A DNA stretch of 64,000 nt from Marinobacter sp. BGYM27 (GTDB lineage: Bacteria; Pseudomonadota; Gammaproteobacteria; Pseudomonadales; Oleiphilaceae). Shown in pieces: positions 44,431-54,497 of the stretch. Below the pieces are notes generated by a model. That model saw only the letters and a list, made by a program, of their open reading frames with translations. It did not search any database and had not been told where the DNA came from. The position numbers and the translations under genes were made by a program. The DNA is taken from the NCBI GenBank assembly GCA_025153445.1, contig JANZNS010000009.1:89299-153298 (forward strand), read 5' to 3'. How positions within the stretch are numbered: the first letter of the stretch is position 1; the number at the start of each line of letters is the position of its first letter.

Positions 44431-45951
44431 ATGCGTTTAAACGTTATTTATTGTGTCTGCCTGATGTGGGCACTTATCGGCACGGCAGAGGCCGCCACTC
44501 GCCTGGATACCGTCATTGGTGCGGTCGTTTTTGAGGGGGTCACGGCGTTCAGTGCGAATCGTCTTTTGCCCCTGTATGAGGACAGTCTGGGCGAGTTTCC
44601 AGACGCAGCAAAAAGAGACGCCATCCGCCTGCGCGTTATTGCATTCTATACCGACCAGGGCTACCTCGAACCCGAGGTTACTGTGTCCCTGCACCCTGAC
44701 GCGGAGCAGATCCTGCGTGTTCAGGTCACGGAGCCATTTATCGATACCCTGCATGTTACGGGTGGTTCCGAGGAGCAGCGCAAAGCCGTGCGCCGCCAGG
44801 CTGAGCCGGTGATCGGCCGGGGGCCGGTATCGACAGCTGATATCGACCGCTTTGCCCGCGCCATCGAAAGCGCCACCGGCATGGGGCTGACGACCACCGT
44901 CGGTCCGGGTGCTTTGGGGCCAGCGGGTTATCAGCTCAACGTTGAGGTTGCCAGCCGGGTAGAAGGGGAACTGACCTACAGTGCTGAGGGCAGCCAGCGC
45001 CTGGGGCAACATCTGGTGGGCGCAAGTGTAAGAGTTTACGGCCCTGCTGAAGCCATTGGCGAGATGTACCTTTCGGCATTGCACACGGTTGATTCAGCTG
45101 GATATCGCAATGTGGACGGGGGGATCAGTCTGCCGCTATCAACCCGCAATGTGCTTTATGTGGATATCAGTTCTGCCCGGGCCGTGCCGCAGGATGAGAC
45201 GACCAGCCCCAGTACGGTATACCGCCGCATGTGGTCCCGCATCCTGTGGAATCACGACCTGTTGTCGCAGGATGGGCTCGAAATGTCCTTCAATGGCGCG
45301 CTGATTTTGCGCGACTACACGCGGGAACGTGGCGATATCACCGAGATCGACGAGGCGCTGCGAATTGGTGAGTTGGGCGTACGCACCTATTTGCGGGGGA
45401 ATGGTCGAACGTCACGCATTGCGCTAAACGGACGCGCCGGTCTTGAGATTATGGGGGCCGCCCGGACCGGGGTGGATGCCGATGACGGCATTGATCTGGA
45501 GTTCCAGTATCTGGAGGCGGAATATACGCTCTGGCAGAATTTGCCTGCCGATTTCTCGCTGCGCTGGGATCTGGCCGGTCAGTATTCAGAGGATAATCTC
45601 CCTTATTCCCAGCGTTTCTCCATTGGCGGTAGTCAGTTTGCCAAGGCTTATGAGCCTGGTGAGTTCAGTGGGGATTCCGGTGCCGGGACTAAACTGGAAC
45701 TGCGCAGGGGATTCAACACGACCCGCTATTTTGGAAGTGTCCGATGGGTGCCCTATCTTTACTACGGGGTTGCCGCCGCCTGGGAAAATGAAACGGACGA
45801 CAACGCTTCCGCTGCGGCCTCGGGGGTGGGGTTGCGGATGCTGACGAATCGCGCCGTCGCCTACCTCGAATTTGGCAAGCCATTGACTGTGGATTCCGAA
45901 TACCGCGATGACAATCCACGGCTGACCGGGCGACTGACCCTGCAGTTCTGA
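44431..45951 (+). CDS. TpsB/ShlB/FhaC-like outer-membrane protein
   Basis: Outer-membrane beta-barrel with N-terminal POTRA-like region. ATG 44431 gives a clean signal peptide (MRLNVIYCVCLMWALIGTAEA); a GTG at 44419 is open just upstream. Residues about 28-170 look like POTRA domains (VVFEGVTAFSANRLLPLYED; DTLHVTGGSEEQRKAVRRQ). The barrel follows with the family-typical PYSQRFSIGGSQFAKAYEPGE near 395 (equivalent of RGF/LRGY loop) and a final phenylalanine (RLTLQF). The family secretes large TpsA proteins; none is encoded in the window. It is divergent from the FecR/CHASE2 pair across 118 bp. Confidence 0.82.
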   Translation: MRLNVIYCVCLMWALIGTAEAATRLDTVIGAVVFEGVTAFSANRLLPLYEDSLGEFPDAAKRDAIRLRVIAFYTDQGYLEPEVTVSLHPDAEQILRVQVTEPFIDTLHVTGGSEEQRKAVRRQAEPVIGRGPVSTADIDRFARAIESATGMGLTTTVGPGALGPAGYQLNVEVASRVEGELTYSAEGSQRLGQHLVGASVRVYGPAEAIGEMYLSALHTVDSAGYRNVDGGISLPLSTRNVLYVDISSARAVPQDETTSPSTVYRRMWSRILWNHDLLSQDGLEMSFNGALILRDYTRERGDITEIDEALRIGELGVRTYLRGNGRTSRIALNGRAGLEIMGAARTGVDADDGIDLEFQYLEAEYTLWQNLPADFSLRWDLAGQYSEDNLPYSQRFSIGGSQFAKAYEPGEFSGDSGAGTKLELRRGFNTTRYFGSVRWVPYLYYGVAAAWENETDDNASAAASGVGLRMLTNRAVAYLEFGKPLTVDSEYRDDNPRLTGRLTLQF

Positions 45952-45965
45952 GCAGTACCCGGGGT

Positions 45966-46010
45966 CACGATCGAAGGCGCTGCCGTCAGCTTATGGCGCC
46001 TTCAATCGTG
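45966..46010. terminator. bidirectional hairpin between convergent TpsB-like and YfaZ-like genes
   Basis: A 15-bp stem (CACGATCGAAGGCGC/GCGCCTTCAATCGTG, one G-U type position) with a 15-nt loop lies 14 nt from either stop codon. No T-run is present on either side. Confidence 0.6.
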
Positions 46011-46024
46011 CCGCAACGTGGCGG

Positions 46025-46582
46025 TCAGAATTCGACCGTCACACCTCCCAGCAGACCCAGTTCGCTGTCATACAGATCGGCTTCAGCGAAGAGCTTGACG
46101 TTTTCCTGGATCGCATAGCGACCAGTGCCGGTCAGGCCAACGTAATCCAGATCGCCGGTGATCACCCGGGCACTGGCGCCCAGTTCCAGTTTCTCGTTCA
46201 GTTGATGCCGAAGGCCGCCGCGAAGACCCAGTGCGGTGTCGTCAACGTCGCCGTGATGGTGGTTGTGATCGTATTCCTGGTATTCCGCCGTCACGCCGCC
46301 CCACACATCAGTCTTGGCGTCCAGCCCGTGGCGGTAGCCGCCGCCGATGTGCATCGCGGTGAGATCAATGTCATCTTCAAGGTATTTAAGACCACCGAAG
46401 GCGAAGAAGTGCTCGTCGAGGGCAAAAGAGCCACGGCCAACAACGCCAAGGTAGTCCTGGGAATCGAAATTGGGATAGAGCGCCAGACCACCTTCGAGGT
46501 AGTTATAGCTGAGCCCTTCTGCGGCAGCGAAAGTGGGTGCCAAAGCGGCAGCCGCCACTAAACCCTGAAATGTTTTTTTCAT
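46025..46582 (-). CDS. YfaZ-like outer-membrane beta-barrel protein
   Basis: 185 residues. Signal peptide MKKTFQGLVAAAALAPTFAAA, then alternating hydrophobic strands typical of an 8-stranded barrel (GLSYNYLEGGLALYPNFDSQ; YLGVVGRGSFALDEHFFAFG), ending LGGVTVEF with a terminal phenylalanine for BAM insertion. A His/Asp-rich loop YDHNHHHGDVDD is notable and might bind cations. Related to the YfaZ family of unknown function. Convergent with the TpsB-like gene; 197 bp separate it from the divergent EVE gene. Confidence 0.82.
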   Translation of the reverse strand: MKKTFQGLVAAAALAPTFAAAEGLSYNYLEGGLALYPNFDSQDYLGVVGRGSFALDEHFFAFGGLKYLEDDIDLTAMHIGGGYRHGLDAKTDVWGGVTAEYQEYDHNHHHGDVDDTALGLRGGLRHQLNEKLELGASARVITGDLDYVGLTGTGRYAIQENVKLFAEADLYDSELGLLGGVTVEF

Positions 46583-46779
46583 ATAATGCCTTCTTGGTTG
46601 TTCTTGAAATCACTGGACCGGCGTGGTGCTGGCCTCAGGTTACCGGCACGTTACCAAGACACCAGATGAATGTGGCGTTACCAAGAGTTCAGGGAGCCGG
46701 CATCAAGTTGTGAAAATCTCACAACACGCGCTGCCGATACGCTGCAAGCACCCGACCTTGTCAACAAAAGGAACAATCC

Positions 46780-47235
46780 ATGGCCTGCTGGCTGGTAAAG
46801 AGTGAACCGTCTGAATGCAGCATCGATGATTTCGTCGCGGCGCCGGACAGGACCATTCCATGGGACGGCGTGCGGAACTATCAGGCGCGCAATTTTATGG
46901 CACAGATGGCGGTCGGGGACGCGGTGATGGTGTATCACTCAAGCTGTCAGCATATCGGCGTGGCGGGCATTGTCAGAGTGGTGCGGGCGGCCTACCCGGA
47001 CCCGACCCAGTTCAATAGTGAATCTCCGTATCACGACCCCAAAAGCACGCCTGAAAAACCCAGGTGGCAAGCCGTTGATCTGCAGTTCGAGCGCAAGCTA
47101 CCCGCGGTGATACCGCTGCAGACGATCAAGGCGGCGCCGGCGCTATCGGACTTCCCGCTGGTGCGCCGTGGAATGCGTTTGTCGGTGATGCCGGTTACCC
47201 AGGCGCAATGGCAGGCGATTCTGGCACTGGGTTGA
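46780..47235 (+). CDS. EVE-domain protein
   Basis: 151-residue single-domain protein of the PUA-like EVE family (THYN1 type), which recognises modified bases in nucleic acids. Opens MACWLVKSEPSECSIDDF, where WLVKSEP is the family signature, and includes WDGVRNYQARNFM and VGDAVMVYHS, the aromatic-cage region. AAGGAA lies 7 nt before the start. Cytoplasmic. It is unlinked to restriction genes here. Ends 20 bp from the convergent hydrolase gene. Confidence 0.95.
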   Translation: MACWLVKSEPSECSIDDFVAAPDRTIPWDGVRNYQARNFMAQMAVGDAVMVYHSSCQHIGVAGIVRVVRAAYPDPTQFNSESPYHDPKSTPEKPRWQAVDLQFERKLPAVIPLQTIKAAPALSDFPLVRRGMRLSVMPVTQAQWQAILALG

Positions 47236-47255
47236 GCTTCGCTGCATTCGCACTG

Positions 47256-48068
47256 TCAGGGGTGGTGCCCGCCGGTATGTTTTTCCAGCCATTTCAATGT
47301 CCGGTTTGCGACGCTGTCCCAGCCGGGCTCGCCCAGCAACCAGTGGGCGTGCTCCGGGTACTCCCAGTACTCCAGTCGTGAGTCGTACCACTTGGCCATA
47401 TTGCGGCTGACGCTGACCGGGACGATGCGGTCTTCCTGGCCGGCAATCGACAGCATCGGGCAACTGATAACCTCTTTATCGACGGTGTTGGTCTTCATCA
47501 GATTCAGTGGTCCGAACGCGACTTCATACACCACTCTTCCGGATTCATACACCAGACCGTCAAGTACGGGTTGCTGCCGGTTCGCGGGCATTTTGTTGAG
47601 CACCAGATAGCGCGCCTCCGCATCGCTAAGCCGGAAAGGCTGACGCCGCAGGTTGGGGTGCAGAAAATGGCGATAAATACCGGGTACTGCCACTGGGCGC
47701 AGCGGAAACACCGCGCCGGGCGCCGCGCTATTGAGCAGAACTGCAGCCGCCAGAGGCACTTCGGTTGCCAGTTTCTGGGCGATCAGTCCGCCCAGGGAAT
47801 GGCCGATCACAATGGGCGGCCGGGGCAGGGTTTCGATCACCGCGCGGGCAGTGGCGACATAGTCGTGTAGCCGGGTTTTGCCGAGCAGGTTGAGGGTTCG
47901 GCGATCCGGGTCAGGGCGATGGCCCGGCAGGCGGATCGCAAGGCAGTGGTAACCGGCCGCGTCCAGCAGACGCTGCCAGTGACGCCACACCGAGGGCTGG
48001 CACCACATGCCGTGTATCAGCACGATGGTTGGTCGCGCAGGGCTTGAGGGCATATTGGACTCGCTCAT
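47256..48068 (-). CDS. alpha/beta hydrolase
   Basis: 270-residue cytoplasmic serine hydrolase. Oxyanion region VLIHGMWCQPSVW, nucleophile S91 in GHSLGG, likely acid in AGQEDRIVP and histidine in PEHAHWLLGE. The start overlaps the monooxygenase stop (TGATG), so the two are coupled. A Baeyer-Villiger-like oxidation by the neighbour followed by ester hydrolysis here is a plausible pathway (inference). Substrate unknown. Confidence 0.88.
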   Translation of the reverse strand: MSESNMPSSPARPTIVLIHGMWCQPSVWRHWQRLLDAAGYHCLAIRLPGHRPDPDRRTLNLLGKTRLHDYVATARAVIETLPRPPIVIGHSLGGLIAQKLATEVPLAAAVLLNSAAPGAVFPLRPVAVPGIYRHFLHPNLRRQPFRLSDAEARYLVLNKMPANRQQPVLDGLVYESGRVVYEVAFGPLNLMKTNTVDKEVISCPMLSIAGQEDRIVPVSVSRNMAKWYDSRLEYWEYPEHAHWLLGEPGWDSVANRTLKWLEKHTGGHHP

Positions 48069-49477
48069 CAGGCGCTCAATCCGGGTTGCGCTGATGGCTG
48101 TTGATCGCTTCGCGCGGGCTGGCGGAAGTGCTTGTAGCGCCCCGGCATGCCCTCCGGCGCTTTGCCGATATCAATGCCCGCCTGTTTCAGCCCCTCAGCC
48201 AGTTCTTTTCTGAACAGGTGATAGTCCACTTCCGTGGAATGCCGGCTGCCCTTGTCAAAATCCAGGTGCGGATGGTTGATCTCGTGGTCGATTGCCGCCG
48301 GCATATTGGCGGGCCGTTGATAGAAACCCAGTATCTCCTGACAGGCGAGTTTCGCCTGATAGTCTGCCAGCGGCCAGATGCAACCGAGCGGCTGAAACAG
48401 GCCGATAAAATACAGGTTGTCGTAATCCGCGTGCATCATCTTGCGATACAACGGCACCCGCTCGGCATGCTGAAAATCAATGAGCGACGGGTCAAAAAAC
48501 GGAAAGGAAATCCAGAACCCGGTGCAGGCGACAATCATGTCGAACGCTTCTGTCCGACCGTCAGCAAACGCTACAGATTGGCCGTTGAGAGCCTGAATGG
48601 CCGGTCGCGGTTTTACCCGGCCATGACGAATAAAATCCAGCAGGTCCGAATTGAGCGACGGGTGATGGCTCAAAACCGGCGTTGTAGGCTTGGGCAACCC
48701 GTAGGTTTTTGCATAGTCGCCCTGCAGCAACCGCAGCAGGTGGGTGAACAGGAATTGGCGCACTTTGCCCGGCAGCCATGAATTGCGGGCGCTCAGTACA
48801 TCGGACGGCATGCCGAACATGAACTTGGGCAGAAACCATTGGGGGCTGCGGACGCTCAGGGCAACCTTGTCGGCCAAACGGGCCGCTTCCACCGCCACAT
48901 CACATGCCGAATTGCCCGCGCCGATCACCAGCACCCGCTTGCCACGCCAGCTGTCATCCACGCCCTTGAAGTCGTGAGAGTGCATGAAAGTGCCGGTGAA
49001 TTCGCCGGGGTATTCGGGATACTTGGGGTTCCAGTGATGGCCGTTGGCGACCATAAGATGGCTGAAGCTGGCTGTTCCGTCCTTGCCCTGTTCGTCGGTG
49101 TACTGCACCTCCCACTGGCCCTCTTCTGTGCGGGTGACCTGCTTTACGGTGTGACCGAACCGGATCTTGTCCATCACACCGAAGTGCCGCGCGTAGCTTT
49201 CGAAATAGGCCTGTAATTGCTTGTGGTTCGGGTAGGCGGGATACTCTGCCGGCATAGGAAAGTCTTCGTATTCAGACCAGACTTTCGAGCTGATGATATG
49301 GGTGTTTTCGTAAACGCTTGAATGGCCGGTGCTGGAATTGAACACCCAGTTGCCGCCCACCTTGTCGTTCTTTTCAAACACGGTAACGGGAATGCCGGAT
49401 TCAATGCAGTTTTTGGCCGCAGTGAGCCCGCTCGGGCCTGCGCCGATAACGCAGACGTGCTGTTGTGAAGATGACAT
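48068..49477 (-). CDS. flavin-containing monooxygenase (FMO/BVMO-like)
   Basis: 469 residues; oxygenates small nucleophilic or carbonyl substrates using FAD and NADPH. FAD Rossmann motif GAGPSG is at residues 12-17. The family fingerprint FxGxxxHSxxF is seen as FTGTFMHSHDF near 160, followed by the NADPH Rossmann motif GAGNSA. VACTGF stands in place of FATGY. The first gene of a two-gene unit with the alpha/beta hydrolase. An 88-bp gap separates it from the SpoVR gene upstream, so it may have its own promoter. Confidence 0.92.
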   Translation of the reverse strand: MSSSQQHVCVIGAGPSGLTAAKNCIESGIPVTVFEKNDKVGGNWVFNSSTGHSSVYENTHIISSKVWSEYEDFPMPAEYPAYPNHKQLQAYFESYARHFGVMDKIRFGHTVKQVTRTEEGQWEVQYTDEQGKDGTASFSHLMVANGHHWNPKYPEYPGEFTGTFMHSHDFKGVDDSWRGKRVLVIGAGNSACDVAVEAARLADKVALSVRSPQWFLPKFMFGMPSDVLSARNSWLPGKVRQFLFTHLLRLLQGDYAKTYGLPKPTTPVLSHHPSLNSDLLDFIRHGRVKPRPAIQALNGQSVAFADGRTEAFDMIVACTGFWISFPFFDPSLIDFQHAERVPLYRKMMHADYDNLYFIGLFQPLGCIWPLADYQAKLACQEILGFYQRPANMPAAIDHEINHPHLDFDKGSRHSTEVDYHLFRKELAEGLKQAGIDIGKAPEGMPGRYKHFRQPARSDQQPSAQPGLSA

Positions 49478-49565
49478 GGAAGTCTGTCCTGTCGGTTATT
49501 GTTGTTATGAAAAGCTCATCGCAGTCTAGAAGAAAAATCGTAACCCGGTGACGGCCAAGCCTGAT

Positions 49566-51110
49566 TTATTCACCGTCAATTGGCTGAACCGGGCAGTGAA
49601 ATTCTTCCACCACGGTGCCGTCATCCACGCTTTCGAGATGCACGTTGAAGCCCCACAGACGGTGAACGTGACGCAGGACTTCGTGGGTGCTGTCGCCCAT
49701 CGGCACATTGTCCACCGGCACGTGACGCAGGGTAAGTGAGCGATCGCCCCGCACATCCACGTTCCACACCTGAATGTTGGGTTCGCGGAAGCTGAGGTTG
49801 TACTGACGAGCGAGTTTTTCCCGCAATTCCCGATAGCCCGGATCGTTGTGAATGGCGGTTACCCGGTAGACGTCTTCGTCCTCGTTATCGCGGATCGCAA
49901 ACAGCTTCAGGTCGCGCATGACCTTGGGCGACAGGAACTGCAGAATAAAGCTCTCGTCCTTGAAGTTCTTCATGGCGAAATGCAGGGTTTCGATCCAGTC
50001 AGTGCCGGCATAATCCGGGAACCATTCCCGGTCTTCATCGGTCGGGTTTTCGCAGATCCGGCGCAGGTCAGTGTAGATCGAAAAACCCAGCGTGTACGGG
50101 TTAATGCCCGAATACCAGGGGCTGTCGAAGGGCGGCTGGTAGATGACTGCGGTATGGCTTTGCAGCAGCTCGAGCATAAAACCGTCTGTTACCAGTTTCT
50201 TCTCATACAGCCGGTGAATCAGGGTGTAATGCCAGAAACTGGCCCAGCCTTCGTTCATGACCTGGGTCTGGCGTTGGGGATAAAAATACTGGGCGAGCTT
50301 GCGCACGATGCGGATGATTTCCCGTTGCCAGGTTTCCAGCAAGGGCGCATTTTTCTCGATGAAGTAGAGCAGGTTCTCCTGCGGCTCATCTGGGTAGCGC
50401 TCCCGCATGCGGGAACGGGCGTCGTCATCAGCTTCATTGCGGGGGATCGTGCGCCACAGATCGTTGAGCTGGCGTTGCAGGTATTCCTCACGGTCTTTCT
50501 GGCGCCGCTGTTCTTCTGCGGCTGAAATCGGAGAAGGGCGCTTGTAGCGATCAACGCCGTAGTTCATCAACGCATGACAGGAATCGAGGATGGATTCCAC
50601 CGCATCCACCCCGTGGCGCTCCTCACACTCGGCAATGAAGTTCCGCGCGAACACCAGATAATCGATGATCGCGCTGGCATCGGTCCAGGTGCGGAACAGG
50701 TAATTGCCCTTGAAGAAGGAGTTGTGGCCGTAGGACGCATGGGCGATCACCAGCGCCTGCATCGGCAGGGTGTTTTCCTCCATCAGGTAAGCGATGCAGG
50801 GGTTGGAGTTGATGACGATCTCGTAGGCAAGGCCCATCTGCCCGCGCTGGTAGCCTTTGGACGTATTGAGAAACTGCTTGCCGAACGACCAGTGGTTATA
50901 GCCGACCGGCATGCCGACGGAGCTGTAGGCATCCATCATCTGCTCGGAACTGATGACCTCGATCTGGTTGGGGTAGGTGTCCAGTCCGAATTCTTCCGCG
51001 CATTTGGCAATCTCCTCCTGATAGCGGCGGATAAGATCAAAGGTCCATTCCGATCCGGTTGAGATCGGCTCGGTCTGGGTGGTGGGCTTGTCGATAGTAT
51101 CGTCGGTCAT
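49566..51110 (-). CDS. ycgB: SpoVR-family protein (YcgB)
   Basis: 514-residue cytoplasmic protein of unknown biochemistry, conserved with PrkA and YeaH and linked to stationary-phase or starvation responses in enterics. Features include [14 protein letters not shown] and the conserved [14 protein letters not shown] block with histidines, and [12 protein letters not shown]. The ATG overlaps the yeaH stop (ATGA). Third gene of prkA-yeaH-spoVR. Confidence 0.95.
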   Translation of the reverse strand: MTDDTIDKPTTQTEPISTGSEWTFDLIRRYQEEIAKCAEEFGLDTYPNQIEVISSEQMMDAYSSVGMPVGYNHWSFGKQFLNTSKGYQRGQMGLAYEIVINSNPCIAYLMEENTLPMQALVIAHASYGHNSFFKGNYLFRTWTDASAIIDYLVFARNFIAECEERHGVDAVESILDSCHALMNYGVDRYKRPSPISAAEEQRRQKDREEYLQRQLNDLWRTIPRNEADDDARSRMRERYPDEPQENLLYFIEKNAPLLETWQREIIRIVRKLAQYFYPQRQTQVMNEGWASFWHYTLIHRLYEKKLVTDGFMLELLQSHTAVIYQPPFDSPWYSGINPYTLGFSIYTDLRRICENPTDEDREWFPDYAGTDWIETLHFAMKNFKDESFILQFLSPKVMRDLKLFAIRDNEDEDVYRVTAIHNDPGYRELREKLARQYNLSFREPNIQVWNVDVRGDRSLTLRHVPVDNVPMGDSTHEVLRHVHRLWGFNVHLESVDDGTVVEEFHCPVQPIDGE

Positions 51111-52399
51111 GCGGCTTTCCTCTCAAACAACTGGCGGAACACCGGATAGATATCACTGGGGTCCGAAATCTGCTGCATGGCAAAGCTGTTCGGGTCCTGG
51201 GCGAGAATCTTCTCGTACTCGTACCACAGCATCTGGTGATCCTGCGGCGTAATCTCCACATAGGAGTAATACTGCACCAGCGGCAATATCTGCTCCGCCA
51301 GAATCTTGCTGCAGATGGGTGAGTCATCGTTCCAGTTATCGCCGTCCGATGCCTGTGCGGCATAGATATTCCATTCCGACGGCGAATAGCGGGCATCCAC
51401 AATCTGCTTCATCAGTTTGAGCGCGCTGGAGACGATCGTGCCGCCGGTTTCGCGGGAGTAGAAGAACTCTTCCTCGTCCACTTCCTTGGCGCTGGTGTGA
51501 TGGCGAATAAACACCACCTCAATCCGCTTGTAGTTCTTCTTCAGGAACAGGTACAGCAGAATGAAAAAACGCTTGGCGATGTCCTTGTGCACCTGGGTCA
51601 TTGAGCCGGAAACGTCCATCAGGCAGAACATCACCGCACTGGTGGCGGGCTGGGGTTTCTTGATGTGCTGGCGGTAGCGCAGGTCGATTTCATCGATCCA
51701 CGGAATGCGGCGAATGTTGTTTTTCAGCCGGTCGATCTCAGACTCCAGCGCGGCAATCTGATCCTTGTGGCTGAATGCAGGGTCCGTCTCCTCCGGCAGC
51801 GCCTTGAGTTCGGCAAGCTGGGCTTCCAGTTCGCGGATCTTGCGTTTGCGGGCACCGCCCAACCCCAGCCTGCGGGCGTGAGCACCCCGTAGCGAGCGCA
51901 CCACATCCAGCTTGGCGGGAATTCCCTGGGACGAGAACCCGGCCCGCTGGTACTTGAACGATTCGGTATCTTTCAGCTTCTTGCGGGCGAGGTTGGGCAG
52001 CTCGAGGTCATCGAACAGAAAATCAAGAAATTCTTCCTGGGTGATCTGGAAGGCGAACTCGTCCATGCCTTCGCCATCGGGGCTGGCTTTTCCCTGACCC
52101 TGGCCCCCTTCGCCGCCCTGGGGTTTGGGCAGGGTATCGCCAGTGACAAAGTCCTTGTTGCCCGGATGCACCATTTCACGGTTGCCGCCGGAACCATGGT
52201 GAAAAATCGGCTCCTGAATATCCCGCGACGGAATACTCACGCTTTCGCCCCGCTCAATATCGGTGATGGAGCGTTTCTGAACAGCCTCTGATACGGCTTT
52301 CTTGATGTGATGACGGTAGCGCCGCAAAAAGCGTTCGCGATTCACGGTGCTTTTGTTTTTGCCGTTGAGACGGCGATCAATGATATGCGTCATCCCCAT
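51107..52399 (-). CDS. yeaH: YeaH/YhbH (DUF444) VWA-like protein
   Basis: 430 residues. N-terminus [19 protein letters not shown] is the family start; two ATGs (52399 and 52393) are possible, and GGGG 6 nt before the first favours it. A Gly/Gln-rich linker lies near 90-110. The C-terminal von Willebrand A-like part has the metal site MDVSGSM and [17 protein letters not shown]. Acts with the PrkA kinase in an unresolved stress pathway. It lies between prkA (175 bp, with a palindrome) and spoVR (overlap). Confidence 0.95.
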   Translation of the reverse strand: MGMTHIIDRRLNGKNKSTVNRERFLRRYRHHIKKAVSEAVQKRSITDIERGESVSIPSRDIQEPIFHHGSGGNREMVHPGNKDFVTGDTLPKPQGGEGGQGQGKASPDGEGMDEFAFQITQEEFLDFLFDDLELPNLARKKLKDTESFKYQRAGFSSQGIPAKLDVVRSLRGAHARRLGLGGARKRKIRELEAQLAELKALPEETDPAFSHKDQIAALESEIDRLKNNIRRIPWIDEIDLRYRQHIKKPQPATSAVMFCLMDVSGSMTQVHKDIAKRFFILLYLFLKKNYKRIEVVFIRHHTSAKEVDEEEFFYSRETGGTIVSSALKLMKQIVDARYSPSEWNIYAAQASDGDNWNDDSPICSKILAEQILPLVQYYSYVEITPQDHQMLWYEYEKILAQDPNSFAMQQISDPSDIYPVFRQLFERKAA

Positions 52400-52506
52400 A
52401 CGAAACCCCGATGTAGTGGGGGTTGTTCCGAGCCTGCGATTGGCTGCGTGGGTTGCTGCGCGGCCTGCACCTCACATGCTCATGAACACCCCGGACGTCC
52501 GAAGTT

Positions 52507-52533
52507 AAACCGGGTGGTGATCACCCCGGTTTT
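52507..52533. promoter_or_regulatory. palindromic hairpin between prkA and yeaH
   Basis: A near-perfect inverted repeat, AAACCGGG/CCCGGTTT around a GTGATCAC core, sits 107 nt upstream of yeaH and 42 nt after the prkA stop. It may be an attenuator, an RNA processing site or an operator; the minus-strand side has no long T-run. Confidence 0.45.
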
Positions 52534-52574
52534 AAGTAGTCGATCCAGATAAACCTGCACTGAATCGTGAGCCG

Positions 52575-54497
52575 TTACTGGGACTTCCTGACCCGCAGAT
52601 ACCACTCGGCCAGCAGGCGCACCTGCTTTTCGGTGTAGCCGCGATCAACCATCCGCTCGACGAACTGTTTGTGCTTGTTCTGGTCTTCCTGCGAGGCCTT
52701 CGGGTTGAACGAGATTACCGGCAGCAGGTCTTCGGTGTTCGAGAACATCTTCTTCTCGATCACGCTGCGCAGTTTCTCGTAGCTGAGCCATGAGGGGTTT
52801 TGCCCCTGGTTGTTGGCCCGTGCCCGCAGGACGAAGTTGACCACCTCGTTACGGAAATCCTTGGGATTGCTGATGCCTGCCGGCTTCTCGATTTTCTCCA
52901 GCTCGTCATTGATAGCCGAGCGGTTGAGGATCTCGCCGGTTTCAGGGTCGCGGTATTCCTGATCCTGAATCCAGAAGTCGGCATAGGTGACGTAACGATC
53001 GAACAGGTTCTGGCCGTACTCGCTGTAGCTTTCGAGATACGCGGTCTGGATTTCCTTGCCGATAAATTCGACGTAGTGGGGCGCCAGGTACTCCTTGATG
53101 AAACGCAGGTAGCGCTCCTGAACCTCGGCGGGGTATTGCTCCTGTTCAATCTGCTTTTCCAGCACATACAGCAGGTGTACCGGGTTGGCGGCCACTTCGG
53201 TGGTATCGAAGTTGAACACCTTGGACAGGATCTTGAACGCAAAGCGGGTCGAGAGCCCGTCCATCCCTTCGTTCACGCCGGCGGAATCCCGGTATTCCTG
53301 AATCGACTTGGCTTTGGGGTCGGTATCCTTGATGTTCTGGCCGTCGTAGACCCGCATCTTGGAGAAGATGCTGGAGTTTTCCGGCTCTTTCAGCCGCGAC
53401 AGAATCGAGAACTGCGACAGCATGTCCAGCGTATCCGGCGCGCAGGGGGCGCCGTGCAGCGAACTGTGCCTCAGCAGCTTGCGGTAGATGTCGATCTCTT
53501 CGCTGACCCGCACGCAATAGGGCACCTTGACGATATACACCCGGTCGAGGAAGGCCTCGTTGTGCTTGTTGTTGCGGAAGGTCTGCCATTCCGACTCGTT
53601 GGAGTGGGCCAGAATGATGCCATCAAACGGCACCGAGCCCATGCCTTCGGTGGTGTTGTAGTTTCCTTCCTGAGTGGCGGTCAGTAATGGATGCAGCACC
53701 TTGATTGGCGCTTTGAACATCTCGACAAACTCCATCAGGCCCTGATTCGCCTTGCTCAGCCCGCCGGAGAAACTGTAGGCATCCGGATCATCCTGGGAAT
53801 ACTCTTCCAGCATGCGGATATTGACCTTGCCCACCAGGGCGGAAATATCCTGGTTGTTGTCGTCGCCGGGTTCAGTCTTGGATATGCCGATCTGGTCAAG
53901 CACCGAGGGATAGCGCTTCACCACACGGAACTGGCTGATATCGCCGCCGTATTCATGCAGCCGTTTCACCGCCCAGGGTGACATGATGGGCTTGAGGTAA
54001 CGGGTGGGAATGCCGTATTCCTCCAGCAGAATGGCGCCGTCTTCACCCGGGTCAAACAGACCCAGCGGCGACTCATTTACCGGCGAACCTTTGATGGCGT
54101 AAAAGGGCACCTTCTGCATCAGGTACTTGAGCTTTTCGGCAAGGGATGACTTACCGCCGCCGACCGGGCCCAGCAAGTAGAGGATCTGTTTCTTTTCTTC
54201 GAGGCCCTGGGCCGCGTGGCGGAAGAAGGAGACGATGTTTTCCACGGCTTCTTCCATGCCGTAGAACTCGGAGAATTCGGGATAACGCTTGATGACTTTG
54301 TTGGAAAAAATACGGGACTGGCGTGAATCGCGGGATGTATCGATCAGTTCCGGCTCGCCGATGGCCATTAACATCCGCTCGGCCGCAGTGGCATAGGCCG
54401 ATGGATCTTGCTTGCAGATCTCCAGGTATTCCTCAAGAGAGCATTCTTCTTCCTGAGTGGAATCATACCGGTTCTTGAAATGCTGCAGTATGCTCAT
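52575..54497 (-). CDS. prkA: PrkA-type serine protein kinase (YeaG)
   Basis: 640-residue AAA+ protein kinase/protease-like protein. Walker A GPVGGGKS is at about 112-119; the AAA core runs to about 380 (DGIILAHSNESEWQTF as Walker B/sensor region), and the PrkA C-terminal domain follows. First gene of the prkA-yeaH-spoVR operon, which in E. coli is induced by nitrogen starvation and stationary phase. It starts ATG 54497 (MSILQHFKNRYDSTQEEE). Confidence 0.96.
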   Translation of the reverse strand: MSILQHFKNRYDSTQEEECSLEEYLEICKQDPSAYATAAERMLMAIGEPELIDTSRDSRQSRIFSNKVIKRYPEFSEFYGMEEAVENIVSFFRHAAQGLEEKKQILYLLGPVGGGKSSLAEKLKYLMQKVPFYAIKGSPVNESPLGLFDPGEDGAILLEEYGIPTRYLKPIMSPWAVKRLHEYGGDISQFRVVKRYPSVLDQIGISKTEPGDDNNQDISALVGKVNIRMLEEYSQDDPDAYSFSGGLSKANQGLMEFVEMFKAPIKVLHPLLTATQEGNYNTTEGMGSVPFDGIILAHSNESEWQTFRNNKHNEAFLDRVYIVKVPYCVRVSEEIDIYRKLLRHSSLHGAPCAPDTLDMLSQFSILSRLKEPENSSIFSKMRVYDGQNIKDTDPKAKSIQEYRDSAGVNEGMDGLSTRFAFKILSKVFNFDTTEVAANPVHLLYVLEKQIEQEQYPAEVQERYLRFIKEYLAPHYVEFIGKEIQTAYLESYSEYGQNLFDRYVTYADFWIQDQEYRDPETGEILNRSAINDELEKIEKPAGISNPKDFRNEVVNFVLRARANNQGQNPSWLSYEKLRSVIEKKMFSNTEDLLPVISFNPKASQEDQNKHKQFVERMVDRGYTEKQVRLLAEWYLRVRKSQ

